From Pelecanus crispus (taxonomy: Eukaryota > Chordata > Aves > Pelecaniformes > Pelecanidae), in assembly GCF_030463565.1 (NCBI RefSeq), contig NC_134675.1:19489862-19553861 (forward strand): DNA of 64,000 nucleotides, written 5' to 3'. The notes under the pieces are model-generated. The model searched no databases and was not told the origin of the DNA. It saw only the letters and a list, made by a program, of their open reading frames with translations. The position numbers and the translations under genes are program-made. Shown in pieces: positions 44,310-56,734 of this stretch (the stretch's first letter is position 1; each line of letters opens with the position of its first letter).

Positions 44310-45401
44310 ATCTTCGCTTGGTAAAAAACTAGTTGGGTGGCCGAGCCCAGAGAGTAGTGATGAATGGAGTTAAGTCCAGTTGGCGGCCGGTCATGAGCAG
44401 TGTTCCCCAGGGCTCTGTTTTGGGGCCAGTCTTATTCAATGTCTTCATCAATGATCTGGATGAGGGGATTGAGTGCACCCTCAGTAAGTTTGCAGATGAC
44501 ACCAAGTTGGGTGGGAGTGTCGATCTGCTGGAGGGTAGGATGGCCCTGCAGAGGGATCTGGACAGGCTGGACTGATGAGCCGAGGCCAACTGTATGAGGT
44601 TTAACAAGGCCAAGTGCCGGGTCCTGCACTTGGGTCACAACAACCCCATGCAGCGCTACAGGCTTGGGGAAGAGTGGCTGGAAAGCTGCCTGGTGGAAAA
44701 GGACCTGGGGGTGTTGGTGGACAGCCGGCTGAACATGAGCCAGCAGTGTGCCCAGGTGGCCAAGAAGGCCAACAGCATCCTGGCTTGTATCAGGAATGGT
44801 GTGGCCAGCAGGAGCAGGGAGGTGATTGTTCCCCTGTACTCGGTGCTGGTGAGGCCGCACCTGGAATACTGTGTCCAGTTTTGGGCCCCTCAATACAAGA
44901 AAGACATTGAGGTTCTGGAGTGTGTCCAGAGAAGGGCAACAAAGCTGGTGAAGGGTATGGAGCACAGGCCTTATGGGGAGCGGCTGAGGGAACTGGGGTT
45001 GTTTAGTCTCGAGAAGAGGAGGTCGAGGGGAGACCTTATCGCTCTCTACAACTACCTGAAAGGAGGTTGTAGTGAGGTGGGTGTTGGTCTCTTCTCCCAC
45101 GTAGTTAGCAATAGGACAAGAGGAAATGGGCTCAAGCTGCATCAGGGGAGGTTTAGATTGGATATTGGGAATAATTTCTTCACGGAAAGGGTAGTCAAGC
45201 ATTGGAACAGGCTGCCCAGAGAGGTGGTGGAGTCACCATCGCTGGAGGCGTTCAAAAAACGTGTAGACATGGCACTTTGGGACATGGTTTAGTCTAGTCT
45301 ACCCTTAATTGGTTTAGTGTGGACTTGGTAGTGTAGGTTAATGGTTGGACTGGATGATCTTAAAGGTCTTTTCCAACCTAAGCGATTCTATGATTCTATG
45401 A
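44310..45401 (+). mobile_element. CR1 LINE, 5'-truncated, in MAP3K1 intron 1 (sense)
   Basis: Starts in the RT (LRWVKN-type segment) and ends TTCTATGATTCTATGA at 45401. Same subfamily as 11514-12838; the two are very similar along their full overlap. Confidence 0.94.
44333..45292 (+). pseudogene. CR1 reverse transcriptase C-terminal part with two adjacent stops
   Basis: [20 protein letters not shown], then two consecutive TGA codons at about 44576-44581 where sister copies read CGATGG (Arg-Trp): C to T at a CpG and G to A. The same frame continues to the ORF2 end at 45292. Otherwise intact, so the copy is young or slowly decaying. Confidence 0.92.
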
Positions 45402-48400
45402 AATCTCTGTTCTTGGTGGATTTTCTATGAAGAAGGGTTGTCTTATTTTACTTTTTATCTGCTCTCACTTAAAACTCTATAATTACAGTTCATTCTTTTG
45501 CTCAAGGCAAAGTGGACAGAAAGCCTTTAAGAGGGCTTCGTTACTTGTCTCTAGGTGACTAGGAGAATGTGGTTAAGGGGAAAGTTGCTTTCTGTTGCTT
45601 CCCTCCTTTTTTATCTTTACCCAGAGGCTGAGTGTGTTGCCTGTAGGACACTTCTGATTTCCTGTCTCGCCACCCTGCAGAACTGGAGAATCCTGCTTGG
45701 TGGTGAATAGTCTTGGTTTCCTCCCCCCCCCCCAAAGGTAGGCTTGGGTGTGTGTTTTGGGTTTTCTTGGTGGCTTTTTTTTCTTGGGTTTTTGGAAGAT
45801 CAGTTTTGTTGGATCTTGACTGAAAAATGTCCTGAAAAAACAACAGCTCTATTTACTTGATACTTAAGAATTATTTGAAATCGGGGAATTGTTTACCTTC
45901 TGTCTGGAAACTGATTAAATACTTTTCAAATTGTCTTAAAAGCTGCTACAGCCATCACTCCCTCAATTTTGCTCAGAAATGTCCAATTTCTTGGTAGTGC
46001 TGAGCATCTGATGACTAAGGATTTGAAGTTGTTGGTAAAAAGTGGATTTTTTTTCTCTTTAAACTTAAAATTTGTCATTGAATATTCTGGTTTCTCTGCT
46101 ATGAGATGAAACTGGAATTCAAGTCAGTCTACTCTTGTTGCACACTGTCTCAGTGTATTTCTTTTGTATCCCTGAAGTGTGAACTATTCTCATAATTCAT
46201 GGAAATCTTACATAATACTGTTTGTTCTCATCTCTCTTGTCCTAATATTCTAATTTATAGTGGAATTGCTACTAATATACCTATTACACCAGATGATTTC
46301 AATTCTTCCCTAGTACTTCTCATCAATAGATTTCACAGTATTTATTGCTGATACACTGCTGTTGATACTGCACCTCCTTGTAACTTATCCAGGGTTACTG
46401 TGGAAGGTGGGAGTGCTGGAGAAATGGGTTCTGTCTGCTAGACCACACTGACATCTGACCACATCTGACATTTTGTTTTCTGAGCTCTCTGCTGTCCTCC
46501 TCTTGAGCATCCTGTCATCTTGCTTTTGAGCAAACTGAAATGAGTCTTTGCTCAGCTGTCAGCAATGATGATCAGGTCCTTTTGTGAGCTGATAGTTAAC
46601 CCTCAAATGTATGCAACTAATACTCCTCACTTTGACCCATGGACATGCATTTCATTTCACTAGTTAATTTTGTCAAATACCCTCTTATACTCTGAGGATT
46701 TTTTTTATGACCATCATGCTTGTATCTTCAGAATTGTTCCTTTCAGATGCTGAAAGGGCTTGGTGTTGAAAGGAAAAAAACCCTAATTTGTGATAATACC
46801 AATTTGAGAAACAGTTTAGTTTTTTAAGCAAATCAGTGTTACCTCCCATTCTACTACCAATAAATGCCTGCAGAATTTTATTTTGGTAATCCTTTGTATC
46901 CTTTAAAAGGGAAGTGTCAAAGCTTAGTGGATAATAGGGTCTCCCAATTACCTTCAGGTAATATTTCCCTGTTCTGTATCTGAGGAGGCATACAAAATTA
47001 AAATATCTGAAATGTGTGGTGAAACTTGCAGTGACCTCCAGTTTGCAGTTCATGTAGACTTTATTGACCTTGTCAGATTAATGCACTCTAGCAGGCAAGT
47101 GTTTGTCTATTGTCGTGGTTAATACAATGTTCTAATTGCTTTGATTTATGACAGTACTCTAATTTCTGGTTGATGAATATGTACTTTACTTTGAAAATTC
47201 GTGTGTAGTCAGTGACAGTTTTCTCAGTTTATCAATATTTTATACTTTTTCAAACTTTTTTCATGTTTAGACTGCAGAGCTGCCAGATATGATACTAATA
47301 TTACTTTCATTTTTTTCTTCTGTTGCAAGTTTTAATTTTACCACCACATATGTAATCAGTATCTTAAATGTTCCCATAAAATACATCTGAAACTTTTTTT
47401 TTTCACTGAAGTAAATATTTCTACAGATGCCTAGCCTATTACTAAAGACTTATTTGGTTAATGTAAGACAATATTGCAGTTGTGATTAGCATGGAAGCTC
47501 ACTGAAACAGTGCTAATGTGGTCTTAAAAATTTGGAAAGGATCTCCCATATTAAGGATCCATATTGCTTATTAATTTTGTTGGATTATTTATATAAATAA
47601 AACATAGGTGATGGTTCCTATAGTTGTATGAAATGCATTGTCAGGAAGTTCAAACTTGAAATGGAAATGTGAACAGCTGGTTTTTAAACAGTGGGGCTGG
47701 ATGGAGTTTCTCTTAAAACCATACTAATATGCATAAGTTTATTTTTAAAAAGTTATTTCGATAATGTCTGCATATAGTTCTGGAAAATGAGCTCTTCTGT
47801 AAATATAGAACAGACATGAATAGTTCTTCCACACTACTAAGCAAACACAGTTTAGTTGTAGCTGCAGTTGTAGCTTCTGGCTTCTGGCAAGGTCGCTGTA
47901 ACAAGCAGAACTAGCTTTTTCTTTGAACCTCTGAGGTTAGGACCAGGATCTCCTGCACTGGTATCTTCTGTTCCACACAGGCTTGTTCACACCTTCTTCA
48001 AACATCTTCCTAAAAATAACTGAGAATTTCAGTTTTTTCCCCTGACAAGAATTTGCTCCGAGTTGCAACTGCATGTTTCCTATCCCTCACAGAGGCTCTT
48101 GGGAGGAAGAGCAGGGGTATGTCCAGAAGAGGTCTTGTAGACATGCAGATTGTTTTCTGTATTTGTTTTAAGCCAGTGTTACAGGAAGAGGGAGGAGAAG
48201 GAGCTTCCCCACCCCCTGCCTTGTGTACAAGAAGGCATGAAATGAAACTCTTAAGCCATGCAGATCTCTGGCAGAGAGCAGATAGTCCTCAGGGTTGTTA
48301 TTTTAGTGCATTGTGCCAAACTAATATAGAAAAGATTGGATGACTGATCTATTTGGTTTCTCTCACTGTGAAGATTGACATGCAGACTGACATTCAAACT

Positions 48401-50680
48401 ACCTTTTTCTTGTGGGAAGAAGGCAGATAATCCCCATCAGGGAACTGAGTAATAAAATATTTTGGATTAAACTAAGAAGTCTTCCATCTGTGCAAAGTAG
48501 GAAGGTGCTTTCATGTAAGGATGTGTTAAATATTGTAAACTTACATACACTGATACCCTCAGCAAGCTGAGTGAGGAGAAATATTAACAACTGGAAAAGT
48601 ATTTGGTTTAGGTGATGATACAGGGGCAATTTAGAATTGTTACAGTGGTGTAATGCCTGGCCATTGCTTTTGGCTTCTGCTGTGGGTCAGTATGCCTCCA
48701 TTCAAAATGGTTACTGTTGTCACTCATTTTGGCTTTATTGTTGGTAGTGAAGGATTCAATTCTTAAAGCTTTTTTTCTTGTGTAGGTACTTTGTTGAGAA
48801 AACATGGGGGAAAGGGTTAGAAAGCAGCAGATCAGTAGAACAAATATAAACTGTTTCCTTGTATCTGGGATGCACATTTCAGCCCAAAAGAATTTCTCAG
48901 GCCAAGCTTTTTTTCTGTCCAAGATAAGAGAAGTCAGGGCTTGCAGACTGCAGTCCTAAACTCTTCTACAATGGAAGCTGGACTTGCCTTTCTGAAGGGG
49001 GAAAAAAAAAAATTACTGGAAGGCTTTGAGCTGAAAATTGCCCTATGAGATGTCCATGAGAGAGGTCTTGATGACATCTCATTGAAATGTTTACTGTCTG
49101 TACCAAATGTGTCAGTGTTGGTAGCTTTCCTTGGCTGTTGCTCTTGGGATATTCTGTACAATGTCAGTTTACTAATAACATCACAAACCTTTATGAAAAC
49201 TCTGGCAGTTCTCAGAAAGGTACTGTCTTTAATATCACTAGAGAAAATAGGGGAAAGATTTGGTTAAACTAGTGAAACTGTTTAATGTTCATCTTACTAA
49301 ACTCATTTGGAGTATACTTGGTCTTGAAATTATGTTATTTATATTGAAAACTTTGAAGTATAGATTAGCTCTTTAGAAAGTTATGTGTACATATGGTAAA
49401 GAGGAACAGTGCTACTGTATCTTCAGCTTTGTCTTTTAAGCATGCGGTTAAGTTCGAGCATGTTCAGGTACAATGGTAAACCATCTTGTCCTGGTAAATA
49501 TGCTGAAGCATATAATTCCCCTTAGTATCTCAGCAGAAAATTAGTATGCTCTACTGTTTGCTTGTTCTGACCTGCTCCGAGCTGCATGTTTGTGGTGGTA
49601 TTTTACAGCTCTGCCACTAGTGAGAATGCCCAGCGAAGCCAAGTGGGGAAGGACAATGGCTTTGGTATTTTGAAATCAGCTATGCGTGAATTACATTACT
49701 ATATTTTTAAAATTTACTGCAAATGGGAATAGAGGTCCAGTGCCAGGGCAGGCCACTTGTAGACCCTGGGAATCAAGACTGCAAGGGAGAGCACAGCCAG
49801 AGCTTTTAGGCTTTTGGCTTACTTTCAGCCCACAGGGTGGGCTGCTGAAGAGCTAGCAAAGGGAACTAGCAGGAAATCTGCCAGCTTCTACTATGTAGAC
49901 AAAGGTTCTGTAGGAGCTTCATCAAAATGGGTCTCTGACTTTTTCTGAATTGACAGATAATTTAAAAAAAAAAAATTTCTAGGCGGCAGCTTAGCTGTAT
50001 GCATAAGTAGTTCCATTGTCTTTAACAATACTTACACATGCATAAATATTTGAGACCTAAATAACCATAAATATCTGGGAACTAAACAAATACAGGTTTT
50101 AATCTTGTGAGTGAGCCTCCAGTAAAACCCTTACGCATTGGTGGAGCTTATAGGCTTTATTGGTATTCTTTTGCGCAAGTGTTCACTTCTTGTGTATCTA
50201 TCCAGTTTGTGGTATTGGTGCCTTAGGCTGAGATGAAGCAAGGTTTATCACCGAGTAGGTGAAACTTCTCTGATCTGGGTTTCATTCAAAACCAGAATCC
50301 CAATTCAGAGGAAAATTGGCACCTGAATTACCACTATGCCCATCTCGGAGTTACATGTGCCTGTTGCAGGGTTCTGGCTGAAGCTTCTCTGCTTATCGAC
50401 TCTATCAAGCTGCTGGCACAAAGCCTGTTGTACTTGCAGTGGCCAGGTAAGTGCTGTGCATCTTATGGCCCTCAGTTACATAAAAACCTGGTATGGGGCT
50501 CATAAGATTAGTGAGGCAGACAATCTCTGATGCTTCAGGCAGGAGGTGCCTATAGAGCTTGGGGAAAAGAAGGAAGCAAGATCTGGTAGTGTAGCATGTG
50601 TTACAAACTGCAAGACTTACTGGGTCTAACAGTCTCCACATATACATAAATTTAAACGCATATATTTATATTTAGCACTC

Positions 50681-51256
50681 TGTGGTTTAGCCCCTGTAGG
50701 CAACCAAGCACCACACAGCTGCTTGCTCACCCTCCCCCCCAGTGGGATGGGGGAGAGAATTGGAAGGGCAAAAGTAAGAAAACTTGTGGGCTGAGATAAG
50801 AACAGTTTAATAATTGAAATAGTAGTAATAAAAACTGCAATGAAAAGGAGAACAATGACAGAGAAACAAAACTCAGGGGGGAAAAAAAACAAGTGATGCA
50901 ACTGCTCACCACCTGCTGACCGATACCCAGCCAGTTCCCGAGCAGCGATCGCTGCTCCCCAGCCAACCCCCCCCCCCCCCCCCCCCCCCCAGTTTATATA
51001 CTGAGCATGACATCATATGGTATGGAATAGCCCTTTGGTCAGTTTGGATCAACTATTCTGGCTGTGCCCCCTCCCAGTTTCTTGTGCACCTGGCAGAGCA
51101 TGGGAAGCTGAAAAGTCCTTGACTAGCATAAGCAGTACTTAGCAACAACTAAAACATCAGTGTGTTATCAACATTCTTCTGCTACTAAATCCAAAACACA
51201 GCACTATGCCTGCTACTAGGAAGAAAATTAACTCTATCCCAGCCGAAACCAGGACA
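50681..51256 (-). mobile_element. Solo LTR of the shared ERVL-like family with long C-run
   Basis: TGTGGTTTAGCCCC to ...CCGAAACCAGGACA. The left end is shorter than usual and I cannot find a clean target duplication. CRE decayed to TGACATCA (51008-51015); palindrome GAGCAGCGATCGCTGCTC intact at about 50939-50956. Confidence 0.88.
50967..50990 (-). repeat. Homopolymer of 24 C (24 G on the LTR strand)
   Basis: Unbroken run just downstream of the TATA box of the LTR; other copies have 4 to 11 G at this place. Confidence 0.95.
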
Positions 51257-52161
51257 TTAAGGAGCCATAAGATTTTTGGAGGAAAGAAAATACTGTTTGC
51301 TTGTTCCAGCTTATTGGGAAATAATTCAGCTCTGTTCCAATTAATGCTTGTAAGGGAAAGGCTACTGAACAGATTAATCTTATCCTGTTACCATTGGTAC
51401 AAAATGTACTCAAAGTTTCTATGATCTTGGAGCCAAAAGGTCTGTATGTCTCCCTGATTTGCACAACTGGTAAGTAGGTAAATTGGCTTGGAACAAAGCC
51501 AAATATAGATAGAGGACTGATTTATGCAACTGCTGCATTTTCAGATATCTGCAACATGGTCATCTAATTATACTAGTTGTGACCAGCTGTGGGGAGAACA
51601 CAGCTTGTGTTATAGGAGCTGGTACCTTAAGAAGCATGGGCTCTTTCTCTGCCATTAAGTATTTTCAGTAAAATTTTGGGGGAGAAGACAGTTGCCTCTG
51701 GATTTCAGAACACTTCCTTATGCAGTGAACATGATGACAAATAAACTTATGATTTGGTAGAGGCACAGAGAAGGCATATGGATTTTGCCCTAAAGAAACT
51801 TTTAAAACTTGTTTCTTGAAACCACAAAAAATTAGTGGGTAAGCATAAATGCAGTTGATGTTTTCATTGTAGTTATGATAATTGGCAAGGTTTTTGGCAT
51901 TTGTCAGTAACAGTCTATCCAGCCTTTCAGGCTTCTTCACAATCAGTTTCAGAAAATAAAAAAGATTATGTAGCACTTGTTCTTTTTTTTTTTTTTTTTT
52001 CCCCTGTAAGCTCACTATAGAGAACCAACATCTCACTTTCTCTGCTGAAGGTCCAATGTCTGCTTCATTGCATTTCTGCACCTTATTGCGGTAAGGTCTG
52101 CATTTTGATACCTAAACAGAAATGGGAAATGAGAAAATGCGGGTCTAGCACTATTACTACC

Positions 52162-52697
52162 TGTCATGGTTTAAAGCCAGCCAACACCTAAAGCACCACA
52201 CAGCCACTCGCTCAATCTCCCTGCTGCAGTGGGATGGGGGAGAGAATCAGAAGAGTCAAAGTAAGAAAACTCATGGGTTGAGATAAAGACAGTTTAATAA
52301 ATGAAGTAAAATAGTAGTAGTAATAACAATAATAATACACAAAGCAAGTGATGCATGATGCAGTTGCTCACCACCTGCCAACCAATACCCAGCCAGTTCC
52401 CGAGCAGCGATTGCTGCTCCCTGGTCAACTCCCCCCAGTTTATATATTGAGCATGATGTCATATGGTATGGAATAGCCCTTTGACCAGTTTGGGTCAAGT
52501 ATCCTGGCTGTGCCCCCTGCCAGCTTCTCGCTGGCAGGGCAAGAGAAGATGAAATGTCCTTGACTAGTGTAAGCACTAATTAACGCACTGATGTTTTAGT
52601 TGTTGCTATCAGCATTATTCTCATGCTAAATCTAAAACACAGCACTATGCCAGCTACTAGGAAGAAAATTAACTCTATCCCAGCTGAAACCAGGATG
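52162..52697 (-). repeat. 3' LTR of intronic provirus
   Basis: CRE decayed to TGATGTCA (52454-52461). Compared with the 5' LTR it has scattered substitutions and a few small indels, including loss of the segment TTAGCAACAACTAAAACATC order near 52580 (locally rearranged). Confidence 0.92.
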
Positions 52698-53098
52698 GTA
52701 TCCACCCCTTATTCTATACCATCTACATCATGCCCAGGTCTCTAACCTTTCCAATAAATTCCAATTAATCACCACCACTTCTCCTTTCTCTTGATACATA
52801 CACATTGATATCATTCCCTTAGTCTATGGGCCATCACTCAAAAAAGTCCATTGAGTTTATTCAGTCCATGACTTTGGGCTCCATCTGTCATCACAGTCTT
52901 TCAGGGCAGGAGAGATGGTGTGCGGTGTTGGATTGTTGCATGCTGAAGGCAGTTCTGGTTCCATCACTGCTGCACTTTGCTTGGTTTCATCAAACTTCAT
53001 TCTTCATTAAGCTGGGTGATACCATTGATACGGCATAGAGCAACTATCGAAGCGATGAAATACAGTATTATATAGCAATTAACATCATACCATTCAGT
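52698..53098 (-). other. 3' non-coding region of intronic provirus
   Basis: Matches 37744-38238. No open frame of note. Confidence 0.75.
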
Positions 53099-53886
53099 TC
53101 ATTGGCTATTCTCACCCAAAATCAAATCCCCTTGAGGTACACAATGGACTTCCCAATCCTTCCACATTACCCACCAAGTGCACCCAGGTCCTTGAGCAAA
53201 AGCAATCCCATGAATGGGTTTGCCTTTGCCCGAGGGGGAAGTAACCCAGACTGTCTTCCACAGCATATTTCTTATGTGCACTACGGGGACTTTATCGCCT
53301 TCTACAGTACGTAACAGTTCTGATTGGGCAGGAGCAGCTCGACTGGCAGATCCCCTAGTGTTGACTAACCAGGTGGCTTTCGCTAAATGTGTATCCCAAT
53401 GTTTGAATGTCCCACCACCCATTGCTCTCAGGGGAGTCTTTAACAGCCCATTGTATCATTCAATTTTCCTGGAGGCTGGTGCATGATAGGGGATGTGATA
53501 TACCCATTCAAGGCCATGCTCTTTGGCTCAGGTGTCTATGAGGTTGTTTCGCAAATGAGTCCCATTGTCTGACTCGATTCTTTCTGGGGTGCCATGTCAC
53601 CATAGCACTTGCTTTTCAAGGCCCAGGATAGTGTTCCAGGTGGTGGCATGGGATATGTTTCCAGCTATCCGGTGGTTGCTTCCACCATGGTGAGCACATG
53701 GTGCTCGTCATGGTGGGTTTGTGGGAGTGTGATATAATCAACCTGCCAGGCCTCCCCATATTTGCATTTCAGCCATTGCCCTCCATACCAGAGAGGCTTT
53801 AGCTGATTGGCTTGTTTGACTGCAGCGCATGTTTCACATTCATGGATAACCTGTGCTGCAATACTGTCCGGGGTTAATTCCACCCC
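53099..53886 (-). pseudogene. ERVL-like integrase remnant
   Basis: 53883-53665 carries HECETCAAVKQA (zinc cysteines kept) and WQVDYITLPQ (first core aspartate kept). 53422-53099 holds the C-terminal part with PGCTWWVM. Stops and shifts between them (around 53450-53660) break the core. Confidence 0.88.
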
Positions 53887-54900
53887 TCAATCACGAGCCC
53901 ATCTATATCTTGCATCCCTTCCTTGATGGCCTGAGGTGTCATGGGCCCACCAAGCTATAAATAGTTCACTCTTATGTTGCCAGTCCAGATCCACCTGAGC
54001 CACCTGCTGGTCCTTTTGATGTTCTTCAGTGGCCTGACTCCTGGGTACATGAGCATCTACGTGATGTACCTTTACAACCAGGTTCTCTACCCGGGCAGCA
54101 ATATCTTGCCACAATGCAGCAGCGCAGATGGGTTTGCCTCTGTGCTGCCAGTTGCTCTGCTTCCATTGCTGCAACCCCCCCCACAGGGCATTTGCCACCA
54201 TCCATGAGTCAGTGTAGAGATAAAGGACTGGCCACTTTTCTGATTCAGCAATATCTAAAGCTAGGTGGATGGCTTTCACCTCTGCAAACTGACTCGATTC
54301 CCCTTCCCTTTTTCTTCAGCAGTTTCTGCGACTTGTTGTATAGGACTCCATACAGCAGCCTTCCACCTCCGATGCTTTCCCACAAGACGACAGGACCCAT
54401 CAGTGAACAGGGCATATTGCTTCTCATTTTCTGGCAGTGTATTATACAGTGGAGCTTCTTCAGCAGAATTTACCCCCCTTCTTTAGCGACGTTCCGAAAT
54501 CTTTGCCTTCTGGCCAGTCCATGATCACTTCCAAGATTCCTGGGCAACTGGGGTTTCCTATTGAAGCCTCTTGTGTGATCAGTGCAACCCACTTACTCCA
54601 CGTAGCATCAGTTGCATGATGTGTAGAGGGGACCCTCCCTTTGAACATCCAGCCCAGCACCAGCAGTCAGGGTGCCAGGAGGAGCTCTGCTTCAGTACCA
54701 ACCACTTCTGAAGCAGCTTAAGCCCCTTCATATGCTGCCAATATCTCTTTCTCAGTTGGAGTATAGCAGGACTCGGATCCTCTGTATCTGCGACTCCAAA
54801 ACCCTAGGGGTCGACCTCGAGTCTCCCCTGGTGCTTTCTGCCAGAGCTTCCAGGTAGGGCCATTCTCCCCGGCTGCGGTGTAGAGCACATTTTTTACATC
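53887..54900 (-). pseudogene. ERVL-like RT end and RNase H remnant
   Basis: 54279-53887 is a 130-codon open piece with LYTDSWMVANAL and HHVDAHVP (RNase H) and HDTSGHQGRD (integrase zinc histidines). Upstream pieces carry RRYRGSE and DATWSKWVALITQ. The RT body with YIDD is absent. Confidence 0.87.
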
Positions 54901-54912
54901 TTTTTACACTTT
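54901..54912 (-). other. Deletion junction removing protease and most of RT
   Basis: CATTTTTTACATC (RT/RNase H side) is joined to TTACACTTTTCCTCCACCTGG (gag-protease boundary side). In the sister copy these points are about 1.2 kb apart (34680 to 35950). A short shared TTTTTACA-like motif at the junction suggests slippage or template switching. Confidence 0.8.
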
Positions 54913-55590
54913 TCCTCCACCTGGCTGGAGGCAGGGCCACTCTAGTCCTGGTTATAGTGTTTGTTATTCACTTCTTGTAAATGCAAGTCAGACATCCCTT
55001 CATGAAGATCAGAAAATCAGCCCTTCTACTCTGTCTGGGGAACTGCCCACTGGAACTTGGAGCAGCAGTTTTACTCAAAGAACCCCCGTTTCTGATTGTT
55101 TTTCCTTGCAACTCACATACCCGTGTCTCTAGGGTTGAAGTAGGTTTTCCATCCCATTTCCTCGTGTCCTCTCCATGGTCATGCAGGTAAAACCACAGGG
55201 TGGCCTGTGGTATGTATCTGCTGCGTCCTCGCTCTTGAGCAGATGGATGCTGACTCCTAATGGCTGAGATACTGGTTTGTAGAGGTGTGGAGTAGGATAT
55301 ATCTATCCTCTTTGAGTTGCTGGAACTCCCAGGACACGTTTTCTGCAGGTAAGACACAGGCCCATAGGGAGGAAGCTAGTCTTTTTTCCTGTTGCTGGAG
55401 TTTGTCAGCCAATTCATCCACCATTGGTTCCTCTCTGTCTTTCCAGGTTATTTCTGCTGTTGAGTTTACATGCGATGATGGTGGCTCTGTACAAATTTCC
55501 GCCACGTGGGTTGTGTGCACCTGACTTCATCTGGATCTTTGGATAAGTGCTCATTGTTCAGGTCACTATAAATCACCTCCAACATGGCTA
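54913..55590 (-). pseudogene. ERVL-like gag C-terminal part
   Basis: 55357-54968 includes WFYLHDHGEDTRKWDGKP, as in 34401-34661. 55520-55257 is a preceding gag piece. Frames are broken. Confidence 0.7.
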
Positions 55591-55596
55591 ATTCCC

Positions 55597-56728
55597 TGTA
55601 TTGGGTTTTTGTGGCAAGGTTTTTGTAGCAGGGTGGGCTACAGGGGTGGCTTCTGTGAGAAGCTGCTAGAAGCTTTCCCTGTGTCCGATAGAGCCAATGC
55701 CAGCCGGCTCCAAGACGGACACGCTGCTGGCCAAGGCCGAGCCAGTCAGCGACGGTGGTAGCGCCTATCTGATAACATATTTAAGAAGTGGGGAAAAAAC
55801 AAAGGAATACAAAACTGCAGCTGGAGCGAGAATATGAGAGAGAAACAACTCTGCAGACACCAAGGTCAGTGAAGAAGGAGGGGGAGGAGGTGCTCCAGGC
55901 GCCAGAGCAGAGATTCCCCTGCAGCCTGTGGTGAAGACCATGGTGAGGTAGGCTGTCCCTCTGCAGCCCATGGAGGTTAATGGTGGAGCAGATATCCACC
56001 TGCAGCCCATGGAGGACCCCACGCAGGAGCAGGTGGATGTGCCCAAAGGAGGCTGTGACCCCATGGGAAGCCCGTGCTTTAGCACGCTCCTGGCAGGACC
56101 TGTGGAGAGAGAGGAGCCCACACTGGAGCAGGTTTGCTGGCAGGACTTGTGACCCCGTGGGGGACCCACACTGGAGCAGTCTGCTCCTGAAGGACTGCAC
56201 CCTGTGGAAGGGAACCACGCTGGAGCAGTTTGTGAAGAACTGTAGCCTGTGGGAAGGACCCACGTTGGAGAAGTTCATGGAGGACTGTCTCCTGTGGGAA
56301 GGACCCCACTGGAGCAGGGAAGAGTGTGAGGAGTCCTCCCCTTGAGGAGGAAGGAGCGGCAGAGACAATGTGCGATGAACTGACCACAACCCCCATTCCC
56401 CGTCCCCCTGTACCACTGGGGTGGAGGGGGTAGCGAACATCGGGAGTGAAGTTGAGCCTGGGAAGAAAGGAGGGGTGGGGCGGAAGGTGTTTTAAGAGTA
56501 AGTTTTATTTCTCATTATCCTTCTCAATTTTGACTGGTAATAAATTAAACTGATTTTCCCCAAGTCGAGTCTGTTTTGCCTGTGATGGTAATTGCTGAGT
56601 GATCTCCCTGTCCTTATCTCGACCCACGAGCTTTTTGTTATATTTTTCTCTCCCCTGTCCAGTTGAGAAGGGGAGCGATAGAGTGGCTTTGGTGGGCACC
56701 TGGCATCCAGCCAGGGTCAACCCACCAT
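55597..56728 (+). mobile_element. Second LTR family: solo LTR nested in provirus gag
   Basis: 1132 bp from TGTATTGGGTTTTTGTGG to GGTCAACCCACCAT, flanked by ATTCCC (55591-55596 and 56729-56734). A 6-bp duplication fits a class II (ERVK/beta-like) integrase. TATA-like ATATTTAAG at about 55784-55792; AATAAA at about 56541-56546. Orientation is sense with MAP3K1. A G+C-rich section (55860-56340) includes a 45-bp tandem repeat. Confidence 0.85.
56145..56310 (+). repeat. 45-bp tandem repeat in the second LTR family
   Basis: Three to four imperfect units, each with GGACCCAC-x-x-TGGAG...CCTGTGG (about 56160, 56207, 56252 and a partial at 56297). The period is a multiple of 3 and the frame 55980-56345 stays open across it, giving a repeated 15-residue C-x-L-W-x-G unit. 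Confidence 0.75.
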
Positions 56729-56734
56729 ATTCCC

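Noticed and set aside
46685-47053. 122-codon minus-strand frame in intron 1
   Set aside because: No recognisable domain; single open frame of a length expected occasionally by chance in 24 kb.
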